A DNA stretch of 64,000 bases from positions 30,825 through 94,824 of the forward strand of contig CASDRS010000006.1 in the NCBI GenBank assembly GCA_949283255.1. Direction: 5' to 3'. The notes under the pieces are model-generated. The model made no database searches. It was given only the letters and a program-made list of their open reading frames with translations, and was not told the origin of the DNA. The stretch comes from an uncultured bacterium (GTDB lineage: Bacteria > Cyanobacteriota > Vampirovibrionia > Gastranaerophilales > Gastranaerophilaceae). Numbering within the stretch: the stretch's first letter is position 1; each line of letters starts with the position of its first letter. Below, piece after piece: positions 53,370-61,641 of this stretch. The position numbers and the translations under genes are program-made.

Positions 53370-53493
53370 ACATAAAAAATTAACTTTTTGTAAAAATTAC
53401 GCAAACAAGATATTCTCCAAATTCAAAATTACAAATATTTCAAATATATTAAACCAAACAGAAAAGCACAAACAAATAAATATCGGAGCAAAA

Positions 53494-55362
53494 ATGAGAA
53501 TAAACGCAATCAGAAATTTCAATTACAAAAACGTAACAGACATACAAGCTAACGTCAGCACAAATAACAAAAATAACACTCAAGCCCAATCAAGAACGGC
53601 TAATTTTTACAAAATCAGCTTTACAGGAATAAATAATATCACCCCGCAATTTGAATATAACTATACCGAAAAAGAACTTCAAGACAGATTATCCCCTAGC
53701 AAATACACAAAAATTGAATTATTGAGTCCTACAAGTGAAGCATACAGAGGCTTACAACAGGGAGATAAAGAGGCACTAAACCACCTTATAAAAGCAGCAG
53801 ATTTATTTGATAACGTATACAAAAGACTTGACAATATCCACAATCTGGAATTTGAGAATGCACTGTATATGGATATCGCAAAAGGGAACAAACAGGCAAT
53901 TCTGACCAAAAAGTTATATGACGGGCAAAAAGGGATAATAGGGAAAACAACAGGAGGTCAAACCGTCAAATTAGCAAAAAACATAAAAGAGCTGCCGGGC
54001 AAGGGATTTTTCCCTGAAGACTTGGGAGAAGAAGAATTCCACCAAATCTTAATAAAAATGATAAAAGAAGGGAAAACAGAAGAAGTCTCAAAAATCTTAA
54101 ATCAGCGATCTGTAATATTTAGAGACGCAGACGAACTAAGAGCCATAGATTATACAGAATTTTTCAAAAAAGAGTTTTTGCAAGCAGCGGATGAATTGGA
54201 ATTAGCTGCAAAAACGTCTACAAACCCTGATTTTAACGAATACTTATTATTACAAGCACAAGCTCTAAGGAAAAATGATCCTGAATTAGACTGCTTAGCT
54301 GACAAGAAATGGGCAACACTGCAGGATACACCTTTAGAATTTACTCTTGGAAGAGAATGCTATAGTGATAAAATGACACCAACCGTTGTCAAAAACCCTG
54401 AATTAAGAGCACTTTTAGAAAAATATAAAATACCAGTTTATGCAAAAGATAACGTTGGAGTAAGAGTCGGGATAGTAAATACAGAAGGCACAAAGTATCT
54501 TTTGATGATAAAGAAATTTTTACCATACATGGCAGCTAATATGCCATTCAATAACGAATACAAACAAAAAATTTCAGCGGGTAACTCAAAACAAACAATG
54601 GTTGATGCACATATAGTATACGCCACAGGTCAAAATGGAGCATACAGAGGCGGAATTTCAATTGCATCAAACTTGCCAAATGCCGATAAACTAGCCATCC
54701 AGACAGGCGGAGGATTCCGAAATGTTTATAACAAAGAACTCCGAAGCGCAAAATACGCATCAGGCGTAGAGAAAAAATTAAACCTTATTCTGGACAAATC
54801 ACAACACAAATATTTCAGTCCAGAAGCCTTGCATGATTTTACAATATTGCACGAAAACATCCATTCTCTAGGGCCAAAAGAAGGGTTAGAAATGCTAGGC
54901 ATATACAAAAATACCATAGAAGAATGTAAAGCCGATATGGGTGCTCTAACAATGTTGGAAGCATTGAAGAAAAAAGGATTTTATACACCAAAAAGACAAA
55001 AAGAAATGATAACCTCGCTTGTTACTGCCTATGCGCCACTTGGCAAAGATTTAAATGATGCACATAGGACAAGAAATATTATGCAACAGAATTACTTTAT
55101 AGAACACGGCGGAATAAAAGTTAACAAAAACGGGAAAATGAAAATCAATTTTGAAAAAATAACTGAATGCGCCCAAAATATGCTGGAAGACATAATAAGA
55201 ATTCAATTAAGCAAAAACGAGAAAATGGCAGCAGCATACATAAATAAATATGCAGTATGGACAAAAGAACTGGAGCTTGTAGCCAACAACTTGAGAAAAG
55301 CAGACACAAGACTCAATTCTTATCTGAGTGCCCCAATAGCAAAAGCCATTCTCAGAAAATAA
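53494..55362 (+). CDS. M49-like zinc peptidase with N-terminal F-T-G tag
   Basis: 622 residues. Polar N-terminus, tag KISFTGIN (Phe43-Gly45), then a mostly helical region. The metallopeptidase motifs are HENIHSLGP (453-461) and EECKAD (476-481), i.e. HExxH plus EExxAD, as in dipeptidyl peptidase III (M49) and its Nudix-linked relatives where the segment reads HExxHGLGP. YRGGISIASNLPN is another family-like block. A longer frame begins at 53335, but the ATG at 53494 has CGGAG 8 nt upstream. No signal peptide. It may be a dipeptidyl-peptidase-like exopeptidase; substrate unknown. Confidence 0.72.
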   Translation: MRINAIRNFNYKNVTDIQANVSTNNKNNTQAQSRTANFYKISFTGINNITPQFEYNYTEKELQDRLSPSKYTKIELLSPTSEAYRGLQQGDKEALNHLIKAADLFDNVYKRLDNIHNLEFENALYMDIAKGNKQAILTKKLYDGQKGIIGKTTGGQTVKLAKNIKELPGKGFFPEDLGEEEFHQILIKMIKEGKTEEVSKILNQRSVIFRDADELRAIDYTEFFKKEFLQAADELELAAKTSTNPDFNEYLLLQAQALRKNDPELDCLADKKWATLQDTPLEFTLGRECYSDKMTPTVVKNPELRALLEKYKIPVYAKDNVGVRVGIVNTEGTKYLLMIKKFLPYMAANMPFNNEYKQKISAGNSKQTMVDAHIVYATGQNGAYRGGISIASNLPNADKLAIQTGGGFRNVYNKELRSAKYASGVEKKLNLILDKSQHKYFSPEALHDFTILHENIHSLGPKEGLEMLGIYKNTIEECKADMGALTMLEALKKKGFYTPKRQKEMITSLVTAYAPLGKDLNDAHRTRNIMQQNYFIEHGGIKVNKNGKMKINFEKITECAQNMLEDIIRIQLSKNEKMAAAYINKYAVWTKELELVANNLRKADTRLNSYLSAPIAKAILRK

Positions 55363-55396
55363 TCATAACTCTGAATAATATGAGAATATATACAAC

Positions 55397-55729
55397 TTAA
55401 GCGTTAAAATAGCCTTTGTCTAATTTTTTCCTAGCAGAGGCTATATTCATTTTTTTTGGCTTTTTAGGAAAGTATTTTTCAACATTCCAACGGAACTTGG
55501 CAAAATACATTTTATCTAACAAGTCAATAAATCTGTCTGAATCCTTGCCTGAAAACAAATATAACACCTTTTTATGAGGCCCTTTATTAACTGAAAGTTG
55601 AAAAACATCCAAATTTTTAGAAGATAACTTACTTCTAAAATTATCGATTTGATGCGGATGTCCTTTTATTTTAATAAATTTTCCAAAACTTGGAGTAAAC
55701 TGAGGTTTATTGTAAGAATAAATTTCCAT
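55397..55729 (-). CDS. Small unknown protein of the F-x7-KG family
   Basis: 110 residues. PSFGKFIKIKG (Phe15-Gly23) then a Phe at +8 and Leu at +12 match the start of the protein at 61642 (FNGAYIVKG, Phe at +8, Leu at +12). Later KKVLYLFSGKDSDRFIDLL matches its MEVLVCTDTHADNLTTYL. So both carry one small alpha/beta domain of ~75 residues that I do not recognise. Basic C-terminus. Minus strand, opposite to its neighbours. Confidence 0.65.
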   Translation of the reverse strand: MEIYSYNKPQFTPSFGKFIKIKGHPHQIDNFRSKLSSKNLDVFQLSVNKGPHKKVLYLFSGKDSDRFIDLLDKMYFAKFRWNVEKYFPKKPKKMNIASARKKLDKGYFNA

Positions 55730-55934
55730 TATTTTCTCTCAAATTATAAATTGCATACATAGTAACGTATAAACAAAATATTTTTTGCGTGTTTAATTAA
55801 CACTCTTAATTATTTGTTATATAATGAAAGCGAGTTTTTATTTAATCAAACTTTTATTTGTTAATAAATATTTTGTCTAGCCGAATTTACTTTATACGTT
55901 TTAAGACATAGAAATAATAAAAGGAGAGTACCCC

Positions 55935-56453
55935 ATGGAAGTAAGAATGAACAATTATAGTACATCATTTGGCGCAAAACTGGCAATAAACGATAAAGCC
56001 CAACTTTTAAAACCTTATGAAAAAAGACTTGGAAATATAGCAAAAATATTCGAAGAAAAGACAAGTAAATATACAAAGGATGTTTTTGAAATATCTACAA
56101 ATGAACATGATCCTGAAAAAGCAACTACACTAACAGCATACGTAGGGAATGCTGAAGAAGGCGGAGAATTAACACCAAAAGGACTTGCTGAATTATTTAA
56201 ACTTAAAGATAATTCTATCGTAGAAAAATTTAAAAAAATATTTTTCACAGCACAGAAAACAGACAAAATTGACACTCAAACAGACAGATTTTTGACTACA
56301 GTAAACAACTCTATCAAAAAAGATAAAATCTCCTATCCGGAAGATAAAGTATATGACTACACAGCATCAATAAAAAACCAAATAAGACGTGATGCTCTAA
56401 AAAATGACAAACTGCTCAGCAATAAAGAAAATTTTAGATTTTATTGCATATAA
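55935..56453 (+). CDS. Unknown protein with N-terminal SFGA variant of the tag
   Basis: 172 residues. N-terminus MEVRMNNYSTSFGAKLAIND places SFGA at 11-14, a shortened form of the F-T-G tag. The remainder is Lys-rich and helical, not recognised. AAAGGAGAG precedes the ATG. ATTTGTTAA lies upstream at 55856-55864, but a good GCAATTTT box is not evident. A strong terminator follows. Confidence 0.68.
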   Translation: MEVRMNNYSTSFGAKLAINDKAQLLKPYEKRLGNIAKIFEEKTSKYTKDVFEISTNEHDPEKATTLTAYVGNAEEGGELTPKGLAELFKLKDNSIVEKFKKIFFTAQKTDKIDTQTDRFLTTVNNSIKKDKISYPEDKVYDYTASIKNQIRRDALKNDKLLSNKENFRFYCI

Positions 56454-56462
56454 GATTTAATT

Positions 56463-56502
56463 TTAACCGTGCAGAAGAAATTACACCTGCACGGTTAATT
56501 TT
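56463..56502. terminator. Terminator after the 55935-56453 gene
   Basis: TTAACCGTGCAG (56463-56474) and CTGCACGGTTAA (56487-56498), perfect 12-bp stem with a 12-nt loop, followed by TTTTAAAAATT. Confidence 0.75.
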
Positions 56503-56536
56503 AAAAATTCATTGCAAAATAATGAATTATAAGAAC

Positions 56537-56692
56537 TTAAGCATTTTGTAAAAACTTATCAATCTTAGATCTCATAATATATCCACCATACACATAGACC
56601 CTTTCATCCTTTTGGAATCCAACACGTTCAAAGGATTTCGAGTATTTTTGAGAGTATATTTTATTGGAGTATTGAAAACTGCAACATTTTGG
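56537..56692 (-). pseudogene. Remnant of a GNAT-like acetyltransferase C-terminus
   Basis: Read on the minus strand the frame ending at 56537 gives YSKSFERVGFQKDE, then VYVYGGYIMRSKIDKFLQ and a stop: the typical beta-4/alpha-4/beta-5 end of a GNAT protein (S-K-x-F-E-R-V-G-F). The frame has no start codon and hits a stop just upstream at about 56698. The 318-nt gap from 56454 to 56771 holds only this and the terminator. Confidence 0.45.
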
Positions 56693-56771
56693 AAATTAAT
56701 TTTCATATAATATTTAAGTCCAAACATTTAAAAATTTGTCACAAGCGCCAAATATGACAATAGAGACTTAA

Positions 56772-57254
56772 CTACTTATGAAAAAAAGTAATTTTTGGTA
56801 TCCACATTGGCACATTTTTTCGATACTCAAGATATTCATTTCCAAAATTTCGCACCAATTGTTTTTCTTCAAAAACCTTAAAATATACACAATTTATAAG
56901 AAAGAATAAAACTGCCCAATATAAAAGATTAATTGAATTCAGGATAAGTGCCTCCGAAACAAGTACACAAATTACGCCTGTAATCATAGGATTTCTGACA
57001 ACACTAAAAGGTCCCTCTACAACAAGATGTCTTGTAGCAGCCCAAGGGGCAAGAGTACCCTTACCGATTTTGCCAAACAAAACCATTGTCCATACAGCTA
57101 AAAACAAACCAAAAATCAACAATAATACACCTAAAACAATTTGCATTACTGACGGCACCACATATTGAAATTTTGAAAAATATAAAATTAAACAAGGAAT
57201 TACCACGATTACATTAAAAGGTAAAATAATTATAGCTTTTATCCACTCTTTCAT
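56772..57254 (-). CDS. Isoprenylcysteine/phospholipid methyltransferase-family membrane protein
   Basis: 160 residues with four or five helices. The SAM-binding signature of the ICMT/PEMT class is present: LVVEGPFSVVRNPMITG (~83-99), and the late FEEKQLVRNFGNEYLEYRKNVP (quoted in part: EEKQLVRNFGNEYLEYRK) with the Glu pair. Such bacterial proteins methylate lipids or small hydrophobic acceptors; substrate unknown. AGGAG lies before the ATG. Confidence 0.82.
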   Translation of the reverse strand: MKEWIKAIIILPFNVIVVIPCLILYFSKFQYVVPSVMQIVLGVLLLIFGLFLAVWTMVLFGKIGKGTLAPWAATRHLVVEGPFSVVRNPMITGVICVLVSEALILNSINLLYWAVLFFLINCVYFKVFEEKQLVRNFGNEYLEYRKNVPMWIPKITFFHK

Positions 57255-57364
57255 TTACAACTCCTGATTCCATACTTAATTTTAGCAATTATTTTTTATT
57301 TAGCAAATAGTATTATTTACATCACAGGAATTAAAAATAATAAAATCAATATTTTAAATTACAA

Positions 57365-58945
57365 TTATTTACTTTTTATCATTCTTTTAAGCTTATTAAC
57401 CTGTTCAATTATAACTTTTTCGTTTGTATAAAATATAGCATCTAATTCGTCATTACACTTTTCTCGAAAGTCATTAATAACACCATCATTTATCCCTTTT
57501 TCTTTTGCTTTATCAGCAAGCGGATTAATGATATGGGATATCAGAAAGCTTTTTTGAGAACCCTGCCCCCAACCGTAATATGCCTTATCACATCTTGCAA
57601 CCAAATCAGGATACTTATCTAAAATATCAACAACAACATCTTTATCTAACTTGCAAACCGCCTTGAATAACATTTTTTTATCATTTGTTTTATAAGCTTG
57701 GTTTAGCATATAAACTATATTTTTTTTATTTTTCGATATAGCCTGCTGTCTTTTTATTCTTTTATTTTGAGCTTCTATCCTGATTTTTTTTGCTTCCTCC
57801 GCTTTTACAGAGTCTACAGCTTGCTCATATTGGCGCATAATCTTTTTATGCTCATTCCTGATATTAGTAATATATTTGTTATACATTTCCTTGTAATTTT
57901 TAGGCAACGAATTTGTAAAAACTGCAGAAGTTTTTGAATCTTTAAAAGAGACAACAAAACTTAATATATTTTTCTTAAATACATCCCAAGGTACTGTTAT
58001 TTCCTCATCAGGAAAATATGGATCTACCAATTTTACGTCTCGCCCATACTGCAAATTTTTAACAGCATAAGCATGTTGACCATGAATATGATTTTTACCG
58101 TTTTTATCGCAATATCCTCCTACCAGATTAAAATTAAAATCACAAGTAGCAGACACATTGTTACTGTTTGCAGATATTAATCTTAAAATTTTATCTGCAA
58201 CTTTTCTATTTGCAGGAGTCTCTTCAAGAGTTTTCAAATTAATTTCTTTAGCATTTATCCCCAACAATTTGGAAATAGGGTACTGATCGAATTCACCTGT
58301 TTTTATACCATAATAAATAAATGAGCGATAGCCAGGCCCCCGAGCATTTAGTTCTTCATCCGTAGCAATTCTTTTTCCCATGCCTTTTTTGACCATTTCT
58401 CTAAAAGTTTTTTCAACAGCCAATTCAAATGCAATTACATCATCATCACCTTTTGAATAATTGCCGCTTTTTCTAGCCGTATCAATCTGCGCAGCCGTAA
58501 TATGGATATTTTTATTTTTAAGAGGTGAGCCCTTAAATTTTACAGTCACACCGCCACTTCCGTCAGAATCAGGAATAATTGCATCATAAATTGCTTTTCT
58601 GCCCCAGCTTTTTTGTTTTAAAGAATTTAAATCAGACAATAACCAGCAATCACCCTGAACTTCTCTTTGAGCCGGGGAATCTATCGCGCGGTTAAAATAT
58701 GTTTTAGGAGTTTTGTTCTTAGTAAAATTTCCTCCCATAATCTTTGTCATATTGACATCATTATCAAGCTTAGACTGTGCAAGCTTGTTATCAAGCAAGA
58801 ATAAGCTTATTCCTGATTTAACTTTTTGTGCAACATCATAAGTAATAACCCCATCATCCAACATCACATCAATAATTGCATCTCTAGTATAAAGCGGGTA
58901 TTCTTGCTGATATTTATGAAATAATGCCTGAATTTTATCTTGCAT
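57365..58945 (-). CDS. Calpain-like cysteine protease (C2 family)
   Basis: 526 residues. The C2 signature REVQGDCWLLSDLN places the catalytic Cys at Cys100, and HGQHAYAVKNLQ the His at His291. The third position reads LVDPYFPDE where calpains have Asn-Pro-Trp, so an Asp seems to replace the Asn. Protease domain ~85-330; the C-terminal ~190 residues are Lys-rich and helical. No signal peptide. The frame extends to a GTG at 58987, but the ATG at 58945 has AGGAG 7 nt upstream. Calpain-type proteases are uncommon in bacteria and often exported effectors; here this is inference. Confidence 0.8.
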   Translation of the reverse strand: MQDKIQALFHKYQQEYPLYTRDAIIDVMLDDGVITYDVAQKVKSGISLFLLDNKLAQSKLDNDVNMTKIMGGNFTKNKTPKTYFNRAIDSPAQREVQGDCWLLSDLNSLKQKSWGRKAIYDAIIPDSDGSGGVTVKFKGSPLKNKNIHITAAQIDTARKSGNYSKGDDDVIAFELAVEKTFREMVKKGMGKRIATDEELNARGPGYRSFIYYGIKTGEFDQYPISKLLGINAKEINLKTLEETPANRKVADKILRLISANSNNVSATCDFNFNLVGGYCDKNGKNHIHGQHAYAVKNLQYGRDVKLVDPYFPDEEITVPWDVFKKNILSFVVSFKDSKTSAVFTNSLPKNYKEMYNKYITNIRNEHKKIMRQYEQAVDSVKAEEAKKIRIEAQNKRIKRQQAISKNKKNIVYMLNQAYKTNDKKMLFKAVCKLDKDVVVDILDKYPDLVARCDKAYYGWGQGSQKSFLISHIINPLADKAKEKGINDGVINDFREKCNDELDAIFYTNEKVIIEQVNKLKRMIKSK

Positions 58946-59161
58946 ACCACGTCTCCTTGACACACTATCTATAAAAGAAATCGGCACAATATTATTAAAA
59001 CTTTAATCAAAAGAAGATTAATTATACAAAAATTAACAACAATAAATAATTCATGACTTTCCACCTTTGGTATAGAATAAATAGTGTAATATTTATTTAC
59101 ATAAAAGCAAAAAAATATATTTAGGGATTTTATATAAAAGGATTTAAAGAATGAGGCAATT

Positions 59162-61150
59162 ATGAAAATACAACAAATAAACAATATTAATTATTACAAT
59201 AATAAGAAGAAGCAAAACTTAAGAAACACAACCCCAAATTTCACAGGTCTAAGCCTGAGTGCAGCAAGAGACCTGTTTATTTCTCCCTCAGAAAAGATGG
59301 TAAGAGACGACTTTGCAAAACGAGTAAGTCTTTTCTTCAACAGCTATGACAGCAAACCGATAATAAAACTTATAAGAGGAAATAACGGAAAGAGAAATTC
59401 TTTTTTATACAGTTTAGCAGAACGATATAATACAGAGAGTTTCAATCATCCGGAATTGTTTGATAACACAAACAAACTCGAAGATACAATAAACACATAC
59501 AAATCAATAAAAAATCCTCACAGATGGTATTTTGCAATTATACATAATAAGAATTATTCATTTGATAATATCTTAGAACTTTTAAACAGTATCAAAAAAG
59601 ATTCACAAGGCGAGCTTTACCTAAAATTCCAATCACTACAAAATAATGGTATAAATATAAACCCGCAAAAGGTTGCATCAATATTACATATAAAACACAG
59701 GAAAAAGTTACTCAAAAACTTTGATCAATTCAAATCCTATATTACATTAAACCACCAAAACGAAGATTTCGTAAAAGAATTAAACAAAGAATTAAGTAAG
59801 AAAAGGCCAACATTTACTCCAGCCGAAATAGACAAACAACTTGCCTACAAATCTATCAAAGAAAATCCTTATATAATGCGAGTACTTCCACAAGATATTG
59901 ACACTAAAAACATCACACTTGAAGGAATCAAATTATTATCAGAGCCATACGAAACAATAAACCGATTATTCAAGCCGAACGAAACATTAACAGAAAAAGA
60001 CAAAACATTCTTTAGATATATACTAGAAACAACCAACAAAAATAATTACGATGACAGGAAATACTTTTTATTATCAAATACTAATCCGGACCTTAATCCA
60101 TATTCTGATATAAAAGAATTTTTTGAAGAAATTGATAATAACAAAGCCACAAAGGAGCTATACAAAAAACTGAGAGAAAATAACAGTGCATTACTCGCCC
60201 AACCGATAAATGAACTTATGTATTACATAAAAAGTTTTGGTTCAGACACGCTTCTCAAGAAATCAAAAAATTTCATAAATATAATAAGTAGTAACAATCA
60301 CATATTAGACAAACCAGAAGTGGTACGAGACATATTGGTAAACAATCTGAACAACAAATATTATATAACAGCGCATCAATTAATGGACGCCAAAAGCAGA
60401 GAATCCTATGTAAGACTATCCAGCATCTTTTTTGGGGATTTAAAAGCGAAACTAATGAAATACAACCGTATAATGAAATACCAAATAATGCCAAGCATAT
60501 TTGGAACAGGAAAACCAACTGAACTAAAACAGGACATCGCATACATAAAAAGAACCCCAATTATCGCAAATAAGCCAAAAATGGAACATCCAGCTCCAGC
60601 TCCAGTTCCAGCTCCAGCTCCAGTTCAAAATACAAAAACAATAACCCCTAAAGAAGTAAATACACAGCCAGAAGCAGTAAAAACGGTTCAAACAACAGAA
60701 ATAATAAAACCTAAAAAAGCAATTCAAAAAGAGACAAAAGAACAAATAAAAGAAACAGCGATAAATATAATCAGAGCAAAAATGCGCAGAACGAAAACCG
60801 ATTACACGTTGACAATAAAACGTTTTACAAAAATGCGCAACAAGAATCTTGAAGAAATGTTTGCATCAGTAAAAGAGACAAGAGCCGCACAAAGGGCTAA
60901 AGGAATGAAACCGACAGTTTCAAACAAAGACGTTATAACCTTATATTCTAAAATAAAAGGAAGTAACAGAAGAGCTTGCGAGTATCTTTTAAAAGCAAGG
61001 AAAGCAAACGGCGAAAGAGAATTCAATATAAAACAAATAATAAACGCATTGGATGACATCGAAAGAAATCGTCCGCCAAAGCGCCCAAAAATCTCATTAT
61101 ACATAAAAGATTCTAATCACAAGACACGACTTAAAGAAAGAGCAATTTGA
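59162..61150 (+). CDS. Large unknown protein with N-terminal F-T-G tag and Pro-Ala linker
   Basis: 662 residues, not recognised. N-terminus MKIQQINNINYYNNKKKQNL then TTPNFTGLS (Phe27-Gly29). Residues ~30-460 are Asn/Lys/Leu-rich and helical. A linker with PAPAPVPAPAPV (~477-488) separates a basic C-terminal helical part (~525-662). No membrane segment or catalytic motif. Its 3' end overlaps the presumed 5' part of the frameshifted GNAT gene. Upstream, GCAAAAAA and TATATAAAA are spaced like the GCAATTTT promoters, but the box is degenerate. Confidence 0.72.
   Translation: MKIQQINNINYYNNKKKQNLRNTTPNFTGLSLSAARDLFISPSEKMVRDDFAKRVSLFFNSYDSKPIIKLIRGNNGKRNSFLYSLAERYNTESFNHPELFDNTNKLEDTINTYKSIKNPHRWYFAIIHNKNYSFDNILELLNSIKKDSQGELYLKFQSLQNNGININPQKVASILHIKHRKKLLKNFDQFKSYITLNHQNEDFVKELNKELSKKRPTFTPAEIDKQLAYKSIKENPYIMRVLPQDIDTKNITLEGIKLLSEPYETINRLFKPNETLTEKDKTFFRYILETTNKNNYDDRKYFLLSNTNPDLNPYSDIKEFFEEIDNNKATKELYKKLRENNSALLAQPINELMYYIKSFGSDTLLKKSKNFINIISSNNHILDKPEVVRDILVNNLNNKYYITAHQLMDAKSRESYVRLSSIFFGDLKAKLMKYNRIMKYQIMPSIFGTGKPTELKQDIAYIKRTPIIANKPKMEHPAPAPVPAPAPVQNTKTITPKEVNTQPEAVKTVQTTEIIKPKKAIQKETKEQIKETAINIIRAKMRRTKTDYTLTIKRFTKMRNKNLEEMFASVKETRAAQRAKGMKPTVSNKDVITLYSKIKGSNRRACEYLLKARKANGEREFNIKQIINALDDIERNRPPKRPKISLYIKDSNHKTRLKERAI
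60590..60625 (+). repeat. Two exact copies of an 18-nt unit encoding PAPAPV
   Basis: CCAGCTCCAGCTCCAGTT at 60590-60607 is repeated at 60608-60625, inside the linker of the 59162 gene. It is far more C/G-rich than its surroundings. Confidence 0.9.
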
Positions 61151-61545
61151 CTTAAACCCTGAAAACGGATATTTACCAGATTTTTCAAAATTTCCTGATG
61201 ACGCAAAAATATTTATCAGGCGGAAGTGTCTATGTACCGGTACAACACGCAACTATAGCAGCCCTAAAAGACGAAGAAGGCTATATCAATAAAATCAACA
61301 AGATATATCGAGAAAGAAAAAACACAGCCATCATAGCAAGAATGGTTAGTTTTTGTTTAGAGACAGGCAATAAGACTTTAAAATTTGCAACAAACAAACC
61401 TGAAAACATCAAGCTGTATAAAAGCTTGGGTATGGTAAAAGACGGAACAAGAAACTTTAACGGAGAAAACTACACAGTACTCAAGTTTGATGAAGCTTCC
61501 ATGAGAGCATATCTAAACAAATACCAAATAAACTTAACCTGCTAG
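61107..61545 (+). pseudogene. GNAT-like acetyltransferase gene broken by a frameshift
   Basis: The frame at 61198-61545 encodes a GNAT end (TAIIARMVSFCLETGNKTL, ATNKPENIKLYKSLGMVKDG). Upstream, in the frame starting at 61107, the sequence reads RHDLKKEQFDLNPENGYLP then DFSKFPDDAK. Removing one A from the run at 61205-61209 joins them into one protein (FPDDAK-YLSGGSVYVPVQHA). There is no good start codon: an in-frame TAA sits at 61104-61106. Either a decaying gene or a sequence error at A runs. The intact tail alone would be a 115-residue protein. Confidence 0.55.
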
Positions 61546-61641
61546 AAATAATAATACAGAATTTATCTATTAGTTTAAGATTCTTCATAAATAATATTAA
61601 TTATATTTTCAAGATTAAAATATAATGATATAAAGGATAAT

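Noticed and set aside
53335..53493. 53-residue N-terminal extension of the M49-like protein
   Set aside because: It overlaps the preceding gene and has no ribosome site; CGGAG precedes the ATG at 53494.
61100..61215. Programmed ribosomal frameshift joining the 59162 gene to the GNAT frame
   Set aside because: There is no recognisable slippery heptamer with a downstream structure, and two shifts would be needed; decay or A-run errors are simpler.
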